Assembly: GCA_003252195.1 (NCBI GenBank)
Contig: QKFK01000167.1
Span: 1 to 12,414 of the forward strand
Length of the DNA stretch: 12,414 nt
Direction of reading: 5' to 3'
Origin: Rhodospirillales bacterium
Lineage (GTDB): Bacteria > Pseudomonadota > Alphaproteobacteria > QKFK01 > SZUA-500
The notes beneath the pieces were generated by a model, which was given only the letters and a program-made list of their open reading frames with translations, was not told the origin of the DNA and did no database searches. Below, in pieces: positions 7,207-12,414 of the stretch. The number at the start of each line of letters is the position of its first letter. The stretch's first letter is position 1. A program made the translations under genes and the position numbers.

Positions 7207-7677
7207 ATGGAAAAAATTCCTATGACAGCGGAAGGTTTTGCTCAGGTAGAAGCAGAACTCAAGAGATTAAAATCAGTTGAAAGACCTGCAATTATTGCAG
7301 CTATTTCAGAAGCAAGAGAACATGGCGATTTGTCTGAAAACGCCGAATATCATGCCGCTAAGGAAAAACAAAGCTTTAATGAAGGCAGAATCAAAGAGCT
7401 TGAAGCTACTATCAGCCTTGCCCAAGTGATTGACACCAGCAAAATGAGTGGAGACACTGTTCGCTTTGGCGCACATGTATTGCTAGCAGATGACGACGAT
7501 GATGAAAAAACATATCAAATCGTTGGCGAACCAGAAGCAGATATAGAAAAAAACAAAATTTCTATTGCTTCTCCTTTAGCAAAAGCAATTATTGGTAAGT
7601 CAGTTGGTGATGCCATTCAAGTTTCTGCCCCAGGCGGAATGAGAGAATATGAGATTGTTGAAGTAAAATATCAATAA
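7207..7677 (+). CDS. greA: Transcription elongation factor GreA
   Basis: A 156-residue factor that enters the RNA polymerase secondary channel and stimulates cleavage of backtracked RNA, rescuing stalled complexes. It starts with MEKIPMTAEGFAQVEAELKRL, as GreA proteins do. The N-terminal coiled coil (about 8-75) carries at its tip GDLSENAEYHAAKE (40-53), with the two acidic residues D41 and E44 that hold the catalytic metal. The C-terminal FKBP-like domain (about 82-156) includes SPLAKAIIGKSVGDAIQV. The length matches the family (about 158). A DDDDDE run (95-100) at the domain surface is a local oddity. The gene is divergent from the yqeY-dnaG unit and followed by two hairpins, so it is monocistronic. 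Confidence 0.97.
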   Translation: MEKIPMTAEGFAQVEAELKRLKSVERPAIIAAISEAREHGDLSENAEYHAAKEKQSFNEGRIKELEATISLAQVIDTSKMSGDTVRFGAHVLLADDDDDEKTYQIVGEPEADIEKNKISIASPLAKAIIGKSVGDAIQVSAPGGMREYEIVEVKYQ

Positions 7678-7701
7678 TTTCAATCAGTTATACTGACAAC
7701 T

Positions 7702-7730
7702 AAAATCAATAAAATTTTACTTGATTTTTA
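7702..7730 (+). terminator. AT-rich hairpin after greA
   Basis: A perfect 8-bp stem AAAATCAA/TTGATTTT (7702-7709 with 7721-7728) has an 11-base loop and a short T run. It is weak because only two pairs are G-C, but it is well placed 24 bases past the stop. Confidence 0.4.
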
Positions 7731-7734
7731 TATT

Positions 7735-7788
7735 AAAAGCCTTATCTTGTTATTCATGAATTGAATTAACCGATAGGGCTTTTGTTTT
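7735..7788 (+). terminator. Main terminator of greA
   Basis: A 12-bp stem AAAAGCCTTATC/GATAGGGCTTTT (7735-7746 with 7772-7783) with one U-G pair has a 25-base loop that can form a small inner stem. It runs into a T-rich tail (to 7788). Confidence 0.68.
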
Positions 7789-7875
7789 ACGGTTTTTAAT
7801 CGGCTTAAAGCGATTAATTAATATGGCGATGATATTGACCGCAAATTGATAAAATTCCGCCTTACAGCCAATCAG

Positions 7876-7896
7876 TTAGTCTTATAGCAAGACTAA
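7876..7896. promoter_or_regulatory. Inverted repeat in the peroxiredoxin leader
   Basis: An 8-bp perfect dyad TTAGTCTT/AAGACTAA (7876-7883 with 7889-7896) with a 5-base spacer lies 85 bases before the peroxiredoxin start. It has no T run, so it is not a terminator. It may be a binding site for a regulator or a leader hairpin. It does not obviously match the OxyR or Fur-type consensus. No clean promoter was found in 7790-7980. Confidence 0.3.
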
Positions 7897-7981
7897 AATT
7901 AGTTGATATCTTTGTCTTATGACATGGATATTTTTTTGAATACTAGATGCAAATTATTATTATTAAACAGGAGAAAATAAA

Positions 7982-8596
7982 ATGAGCGAATGCAGAAGAG
8001 TTTTAGTTGGACATCAAGCACCAGATTTTAATGCACCAGCAGTTATGGAAGATAACACTATCAACGAAAACTTCTCATTAAAAGAATATCTAAATGGTTC
8101 TTATGGTGTTGTATTTTTCTATCCATTAGATTTTACATTCGTATGTCCATCAGAAATCATTGCTCACCACAACCGCATGGAAGAATTTGCAAAACGTGGC
8201 TGTAAGCTAATAGCAGTAAGTATTGATTCACACTATACACACCTAGCATGGAAAAACACTCCAGTAGAAAAAGGTGGTTTGGGCAATGTTCAATTCCCAC
8301 TAGTAGCAGATTTGACAAAGTCTATTGCAAAAGATTACGGTGTACTCCTTGAAGGCGGTGTTGCTCTTCGTGGTTCATTCCTAATTGACAAAGATGGCGT
8401 TGTTCGCCACCAAGTTGTGAACGACCTTCCATTAGGACGCAATGTTGATGAAACAATCCGTATGGTTGACGCACTTCAATTCCACGAAGAAAATGGCGAA
8501 GTTTGCCCAGCTGGTTGGAACAAAGGCAAAAAAGGTATGGTTGCAAACTCAAACGGTGTTGCAGAATATTTAGCAAGCAACGCAGCTAACCTTTAA
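7982..8596 (+). CDS. Typical 2-Cys peroxiredoxin (AhpC/TSA, Prx1 type)
   Basis: A 204-residue thiol peroxidase that reduces hydrogen peroxide, organic peroxides and peroxynitrite in the cytosol. The peroxidatic Cys is C55 in FTFVCPSE, the resolving Cys is C175 in GEVCPAGW, and the conserved Arg is R130 in LRGSFLID. It works as a head-to-tail dimer, often a decamer. It has GGLG (98-101) and a C-terminal extension with EYL (195-197), close to the GGLG plus YF pair that slows disulfide formation and makes Prx sensitive to over-oxidation; here Leu replaces Phe. No ahpF is nearby. The next gene is thioredoxin reductase, so thioredoxin is the likely reductant. The RBS AGGAG sits about 8 bases before ATG. 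AhpC proper is usually a little shorter (about 187), so I give no symbol. Confidence 0.95.
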   Translation: MSECRRVLVGHQAPDFNAPAVMEDNTINENFSLKEYLNGSYGVVFFYPLDFTFVCPSEIIAHHNRMEEFAKRGCKLIAVSIDSHYTHLAWKNTPVEKGGLGNVQFPLVADLTKSIAKDYGVLLEGGVALRGSFLIDKDGVVRHQVVNDLPLGRNVDETIRMVDALQFHEENGEVCPAGWNKGKKGMVANSNGVAEYLASNAANL

Positions 8597-8607
8597 TATT
8601 TCAAGGT

Positions 8608-8641
8608 GTTTGCAGAGGGCTCATTAATACCCTCTGTAAAC
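8608..8641 (+). terminator. Hairpin terminator after the peroxiredoxin gene
   Basis: A 12-bp stem GTTTGCAGAGGG/CCCTCTGTAAAC (8608-8619 with 8630-8641) with one G-U pair has a 10-base loop and only a loose T-rich tail. It may attenuate rather than stop read-through into trxB. Confidence 0.55.
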
Positions 8642-8733
8642 ATTCTTAATATCTTTCAAATTTTACTACCCAATTAAGCTCTCAGAGTTTATAAAGTATT
8701 TAATACAAAATTTATTTTTAAGGAGATTTTTTA

Positions 8734-9675
8734 ATGGCTGAATATAAAACCAAAGTTCTCATTATCGGCTCAGGTGCTGCTGGCTACACCGCTGGTATTT
8801 ATGCTGCAAGGGCAAATTTAGAGCCAATTATTGTAGCAGGAATGCAACCTGGTGGTCAGTTAACTATTACCACAGATATTGAAAACTTCCCTGGTTTCCC
8901 AGAGCCTGTTGGTGGTGGTGAGCTCATGGACAGAATGAGAGAACAAGCCGAGCATGTTGGGGTTAAATTAATCTCTGATACAATTGCAAAAGTTGATTTT
9001 TCTAAACGTCCATTCGTTTGTTATGGCGATAATGGCGACAAATATATTGGAGAAACTGTTATTGTTGCAACAGGAGCTTCTGCTCGTTGGCTCGGCATGG
9101 AATCTGAAAAGAAATTCCAAGGTTTTGGCGTTTCAGCTTGTGCTACATGTGATGGTTTCTTTTACAGAAACCGCAAAGTTTGCGTAATTGGCGGCGGCAA
9201 CACAGCTGTTGAAGAAGCAATTTACTTAACTAACTTCGCCGAGCATGTAACTCTTATTCACCGCAGAGATGAACTAAGAGCAGAAAAAGTTATGCAAGAA
9301 AGATTGTTCAAAAACCCAAAAGTTACAGTTATTTGGGACAGCGTGATTGATGAAGTACTTGGCACAGAAGAACCTCTTGGTGTTACAGCTGTTCGCCTTA
9401 AAAATGTTAAAACAGGCGAGACTTCAAACCTTGATGTTGAAGGTGTTTTTGTTGCAATCGGTCACAAACCTAACACAGATATTTTTGAAGGTTCTCTTGA
9501 AATGGACGATGAAAAATATCTCATTACAGCCCCAGATTCTACAGCTACTAATATTGAAGGTATTTATGCTGCTGGTGACGTGCAAGATAAAAAATATCGT
9601 CAAGCAGTTACTGCCGCAGGAACAGGCTGTATGGCAGCATTAGAAGCTGACAGATTTTTAGCTTTACACGAATAA
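8734..9675 (+). CDS. trxB: Thioredoxin reductase TrxB
   Basis: A 313-residue low-molecular-weight thioredoxin reductase, a cytosolic FAD enzyme that passes electrons from NADPH to thioredoxin. The FAD-binding motif GSGAAGYTAGIYAARA starts at residue 12. GGQLTITTDIENFPGFP (40-56) is typical of TrxB. The redox-active disulfide is C136-A-T-C139 in SACATCDGFF. The NADPH domain has GGGNTAVEEA (153-162) and HRRDELRA (176-183), whose Arg pair binds the NADPH phosphate and so favours NADPH over NADH. The second FAD motif GIYAAGDVQD (276-285) ends the fold. The length is normal and nothing is missing. The RBS AGGAG is about 8 bases before ATG. A hairpin separates it from the peroxiredoxin, yet the shared strand and pathway suggest they work together. 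A strong terminator follows. Confidence 0.98.
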   Translation: MAEYKTKVLIIGSGAAGYTAGIYAARANLEPIIVAGMQPGGQLTITTDIENFPGFPEPVGGGELMDRMREQAEHVGVKLISDTIAKVDFSKRPFVCYGDNGDKYIGETVIVATGASARWLGMESEKKFQGFGVSACATCDGFFYRNRKVCVIGGGNTAVEEAIYLTNFAEHVTLIHRRDELRAEKVMQERLFKNPKVTVIWDSVIDEVLGTEEPLGVTAVRLKNVKTGETSNLDVEGVFVAIGHKPNTDIFEGSLEMDDEKYLITAPDSTATNIEGIYAAGDVQDKKYRQAVTAAGTGCMAALEADRFLALHE

Positions 9676-9694
9676 TATTAGTCAGAAAAACATT

Positions 9695-9729
9695 AAACGC
9701 AGGATTTTTATAATCCTGCGTTTGTTTTA
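9695..9729 (+). terminator. Terminator of trxB
   Basis: A perfect 12-bp stem AAACGCAGGATT/AATCCTGCGTTT (9695-9706 with 9712-9723) with a 5-base loop runs into TTTGTTTTA. It isolates trxB from the accessory operon that begins just after. Confidence 0.9.
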
Positions 9730-9730
9730 T

Positions 9731-9759
9731 TGGACATATTTAGACAAAACACGTATAAT
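9731..9759 (+). promoter_or_regulatory. Promoter of the protein-glutaminase operon
   Basis: TGGACA (9731-9736) and a perfect TATAAT (9754-9759) are 17 bases apart, starting right at the end of the trxB terminator and 34 bases before the A1 start. It is the best sigma-70 promoter in the window and implies constitutive or easily induced expression of the operon. Confidence 0.72.
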
Positions 9760-9792
9760 CTCTCATAACTAATATTATTAAGGCACATTGCT

Positions 9793-10179
9793 ATGAAGAT
9801 TATAAACATCAACACATACGACCAACATCGCTTAGAAAGCACAGATGGCCTATGCTTTGAGCTGAACAACATAAGCGAATCTTGCCTTAAATTAATTGAA
9901 ATGGCAAAAGATAGCAACGAACCTATAGCCATTATTGACCATCAAAATATAATTGAAAAAGTGCATCCATGTTTTGATGAAATAGTAGCAGAGATTTACC
10001 AAGATTCATCTGCATTTGAAGTATCACTACAATCAATGCCTGCTATATATAAGATATCAAAAGAAGATATTGAGCTTATTGATATTTTTAACAATGCCTA
10101 CAGCAACAAGCTACCTATATGGGTTGCATTTTCTTCTGATGGCGAAATCATTTCTGCATCGTTAAAAGAGGTGGCATAA
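9793..10179 (+). CDS. A1: small protein, probable stand-alone pro-domain-like inhibitor of protein glutaminase
   Basis: A 128-residue acidic soluble protein with no signal peptide, membrane segment or cysteine cluster. It has two similar halves: LIEMAKDSNEPIAIIDHQNI (35-54) and IFNNAYSNKLPIWVAFSSDG (98-117), with the key Pro-Ile pairs 64 residues apart (P44, P108), each a helix followed by a beta hairpin. Its paralog A2 has the same length and the same 64-residue period. The second half (YKIS near 86, then an Ala helix, P-I-W and SSDGEI) resembles, from memory, the pro-region of Chryseobacterium protein-glutaminase, which blocks the active site. Its stop overlaps the start of the glutaminase gene B1 (TAATG), which suggests coupled translation. 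Inhibitor, immunity protein or secretion chaperone are all possible. The gene is secure; the role is inference. Confidence 0.72.
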   Translation: MKIININTYDQHRLESTDGLCFELNNISESCLKLIEMAKDSNEPIAIIDHQNIIEKVHPCFDEIVAEIYQDSSAFEVSLQSMPAIYKISKEDIELIDIFNNAYSNKLPIWVAFSSDGEIISASLKEVA

Positions 10180-10839
10180 TGAGTAGTGGAAATGCAAAAA
10201 TATTAACATCAAAAGAAGCAATCGAATTTTTTAATAAAATTCAACAAAACCCATTATACGCATGCAACTACCCTACAGATGGTTGTTATGCCAGAGCTCA
10301 CCTTATGGGGAAAGAAGCCACCCAGATGGGTTTAGAGCCGAAAAAAATATGGAATCGAGTGCCAGCTGATTTTGATGATAGAAAAATAAATATATCATAT
10401 GGAACAAAGCACCGCATAACAGGTAAAAAAGAAAGAAAATATCAGAACTTTAACTACCATGTATGTAGCAATTATTATGCCTGTAAAAGATTTACATGGA
10501 ACGGTTAAAGACTTAGTCTTTGACCCTGTTCTCTTTGATGGACCAGCGGACCCTCGTCAATGGGCAGAAGAACTCCATGCAGCAGATGATGAAAATACCA
10601 TTTGTGCTTTAGATAAAAAGCCTTACCCTAATTACAGTTATTATAATGGTAGTCTTGACGCGCCTAACAACCCAGATGTTTTTTCAAAAAAACGGCTACT
10701 TAAATATTCTTTATTGAGTGCTAACAAAGTTGTGGAGCGAACAAAATCTGCTTGGTTAATGGTAGATAAGGTTAAAGAAGAACAGGCTAAAAGGCAAGCT
10801 AGCAAGTTGGTGTCATATCATCAACAAAACACTCGTTAA
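10179..10839 (+). pseudogene. B1: protein-glutaminase-like gene broken by a 4-bp tandem duplication
   Basis: Two overlapping frames encode one protein-glutaminase-like chain (glutamine side-chain deamidase, Cys-His-Asp triad). The first frame (10179-10508) has TDGCYARAHLM with C36, and ends NYHV with H94. The sequence ATGT at 10459-10462 is then repeated at 10463-10466 and shifts the frame. Removing four bases gives a 218-residue protein in which NYHV continues with AIIMPVKD, then FDPVLFDGP with D114. The C-H spacing of 58 and H-D spacing of 20 then equal those of domain 1 of B2, and both B2 domains have HVA at this point. LLKYSLLSA near the end resembles the C-terminal region of known protein glutaminase. 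As written, the product is 109 residues and lacks the Asp. No slippery heptamer is present, so programmed shifting is unlikely. It may be a recent lesion or a sequencing error. Confidence 0.85.
10459..10466 (+). repeat. 4-bp tandem duplication causing the B1 frameshift
   Basis: ATGT occurs twice in a row directly at the catalytic His codon (CAT 10458-10460) of B1. Deleting one unit restores the reading frame and the HVAI motif conserved in B2. Confidence 0.9.
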
Positions 10840-10856
10840 ATATTGGTTGGTGCAAA

Positions 10857-11243
10857 ATGGAACAAGATGTAAAGATACATAAAGTTATATCAATAAGTGG
10901 CAATATAGTTACACTTGATAATAATTTAGAATATCAAGCCGACAATGAAATCTGCCTAGATATTCAAAAAGCCTTGGCTACATCTAAACCAATTGCTGTA
11001 AGCCTTAGCGAAGGTAAAGTTGTATCAATAGCTTCATTATTTAAGCATAAAATAAAAGATATAGCTAATACTGAGGATTTATATAAAATTTCTTTGCGTA
11101 CAGGGGCTGCCATATTAAAACTCAGCCACAACAAACCAGAATTTCTATCTTTGCTACAAGAGGCACAATTAAACGATAAAGAAATTTGGATTAGCTCATC
11201 TGCTAAGGGTGAAATCTATGATGTTATGGTAGATGGAAAGTAG
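10857..11243 (+). CDS. A2: paralog of A1, probable pro-domain-like inhibitor of protein glutaminase
   Basis: A 128-residue soluble protein, the same length as A1 but strongly diverged. It has the same two-module plan: DIQKALATSKPIAVSLSEG (35-53) and LLQEAQLNDKEIWISSSAKG (99-118), again 64 residues apart (P45 and E109 before Ile). LYKISL near 75-80 matches A1 (IYKISK) and, from memory, the FYEIK stretch in the Chryseobacterium protein-glutaminase pro-region. It has no signal peptide. It starts 17 bases after the B1 stop with a poor RBS and ends 5 bases before B2, so it is co-transcribed with both. Repeating the A-B order twice argues that each A protein serves the enzyme downstream of it. Divergence between A1 and A2 would fit enzyme-specific partners. 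Alternatives are an immunity protein against incoming enzyme or a secretion chaperone. Confidence 0.72.
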   Translation: MEQDVKIHKVISISGNIVTLDNNLEYQADNEICLDIQKALATSKPIAVSLSEGKVVSIASLFKHKIKDIANTEDLYKISLRTGAAILKLSHNKPEFLSLLQEAQLNDKEIWISSSAKGEIYDVMVDGK

Positions 11244-11248
11244 CCAAT

Positions 11249-12414
11249 ATGGACAATACAAAAAACAACATAACAAACAAAAAAGAATATATCACATCAG
11301 CTGAGGCGGTTGACTTTTTTAACCGCATGCAAGAATGGCCAGAGCTATATAATAAAGCACCTGAAGATGGGTGCTTTGCCAGAGCTCACTTAATTGGGTT
11401 AAAAGCTGAAGACAGAGGGTTAGAGCCTAAAAAAGTGTGGGCATTCAAAACAGATAGGCCAGAGCTTATTTATCTAAGGGCAAAAATGAACACAAAATAT
11501 AGAGAGCTAGCTTCTTTTGAAAAAGATGTTTTTGAATATAGCTTTCATGTAGCAATTTCATTGCCTGTTAAAACATCAAATGGAAAAATAGAGAGCCTTA
11601 TATTTGACCCTGTTCTTTTTGATGGACCAGCAACCAAACAACAATGGGCAAAAGAAATAAATGCTCATGAGCCATCTTTAATTACTAGAGGCATAAAAGA
11701 ACCTCTAACAAAAAATAAAGATGATTATTTTCTTCCAGATGAGCCTGCTCCTGAAGATTGTGTTTCCGAGGCAAAAAATTATTTGCACAATGAATCAAAG
11801 TCAGAGCTTTATGATATTGAGCGTATTAGATCAAACTGGTTAAATTTTTATAATTACGTTGAAAAAGAAAATAAGAACCTTCCTGAAAAAGCAATGAGCA
11901 TTAAAGATGCCAAAGCTCTATTCAAGCAAATTCAAGAAAACCCTGATTATGCATGCAACAACCCCACAGAGGGGTGCTATGCAAGAGCATATCTAATTAC
12001 TGAAAATGCAAAAGTTGACGGCTATAATCCTAAAAAAATCTGGTATAACGCTGAAGAAAACGCCCCAGAATTTACAGTATCATTCAAGGCAAAGAAAGCA
12101 GAAACAGATGGATATGTGGAGATAAAACAAAATCTAGCTTTCCATGTAGCAGCTCTGCTGCCAGTTAAAGATAGTAAGGGCAAAATCCATCAATTAGTTT
12201 TCGATCCTACATTATTTGAAGGTCCTGTTAGCAAAGAACAATGGTCTGCGCGATTTGGTAGCAAAAAACCAATAATTACCGAATTAAATCAGGCACCATC
12301 TCAAAATGCGAATTCATATTCAGCAAATGGATTTGAACCACATGACAAATACATGCATGCCCAGACTCTTCTTTGCTTCAGCAACATAAATAAATATGAA
12401 GATATTGAGCGTAA
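11249..12414 (+). CDS. B2: protein with two protein-glutaminase-like domains (3' end outside window)
   Basis: An open frame of 388 codons that runs off the right edge. Domain 1 (about 15-205) has C42 in EDGCFARAHLIG, H100 in YSFHVAI and D120 in IFDPVLFDGP. Domain 2 (about 215 onward) has C243 in TEGCYARAYLIT, H299 in AFHVAALLPVK and D319 in VFDPTLFEGP. The order and H-D spacing (20 in both) match the Cys-His-Asp triad of protein glutaminases, which turn protein glutamine into glutamate. In domain 2 the His of the CxARAH motif is Tyr, so its activity may differ. Domain 1 ends in YDIERIRSNWL (188-198), and the same DIER motif appears at the right edge, so domain 2 is nearly complete and a third could follow. 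It has no signal peptide. It starts 5 bases after A2. Substrate and secretion route are unknown. Confidence 0.85.
   Translation, partial: MDNTKNNITNKKEYITSAEAVDFFNRMQEWPELYNKAPEDGCFARAHLIGLKAEDRGLEPKKVWAFKTDRPELIYLRAKMNTKYRELASFEKDVFEYSFHVAISLPVKTSNGKIESLIFDPVLFDGPATKQQWAKEINAHEPSLITRGIKEPLTKNKDDYFLPDEPAPEDCVSEAKNYLHNESKSELYDIERIRSNWLNFYNYVEKENKNLPEKAMSIKDAKALFKQIQENPDYACNNPTEGCYARAYLITENAKVDGYNPKKIWYNAEENAPEFTVSFKAKKAETDGYVEIKQNLAFHVAALLPVKDSKGKIHQLVFDPTLFEGPVSKEQWSARFGSKKPIITELNQAPSQNANSYSANGFEPHDKYMHAQTLLCFSNINKYEDIER

Noticed and set aside
10440..10480. Programmed ribosomal frameshift in B1
   Set aside because: No slippery heptamer or suitable downstream structure is seen, and an exact 4-bp duplication explains the shift fully.
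10459..10839. Independent small gene starting at the ATG inside B1
   Set aside because: The ATG is created by the duplication, lacks an RBS, and the frame is simply the second half of the glutaminase domain.

Overview
The window reads as a chromosomal segment of a low-GC (AT-rich by eye) alphaproteobacterium. The minus-strand order yqeY-type gene, dnaG, rpoD is a classical alphaproteobacterial macromolecular-synthesis arrangement, and the housekeeping proteins (EttA, RpoD with a long acidic insert, GreA, TrxB) fit that group. The species cannot be fixed from the sequence. AT-richness is compatible with, but does not prove, a host-associated lifestyle.

Layout. 1-300: the 3' end of ettA with its terminator. 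330-1652 (minus): a complete GH1 beta-glucosidase-type gene. 1653-2262: a non-coding stretch whose right half holds two ~182-bp tandem repeats, each carrying a minus-strand intrinsic terminator. 2263-2339 (minus): a tRNA with anticodon CAT that looks like the lysidine-type tRNA-Ile2. 2436-6977 (minus): rpoD, dnaG and a GatB/YqeY-like gene. 7207-9675 (plus): greA, a typical 2-Cys peroxiredoxin and trxB, each in its own transcription unit. 9731-12414 (plus): an accessory operon starting from a near-consensus promoter and running off the window.

The accessory operon is the most interesting part. It is A1-B1-A2-B2: two small 128-residue proteins (A1, A2), each immediately upstream of a gene for a protein-glutaminase-like Cys-His-Asp enzyme (B1, B2). 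Protein glutaminases deamidate glutamine side chains in proteins. The known secreted enzyme from Chryseobacterium is made as a zymogen with an inhibitory pro-region. From memory of that pro-region, the A proteins look like stand-alone, internally duplicated versions of it. The operon would then be a split zymogen: inhibitor in one gene, enzyme in the next. B1 is broken by a clean 4-bp tandem duplication next to its catalytic histidine codon. B2 is intact as far as visible and carries two catalytic domains in one chain. No protein of the operon has a visible signal peptide.

Functionally, GreA, RpoD, DnaG and EttA serve transcription, replication and translation. TrxB plausibly feeds electrons through thioredoxin to the adjacent peroxiredoxin. 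The glutaminase operon looks like accessory effector or toxin-type cargo, but its target is unknown.
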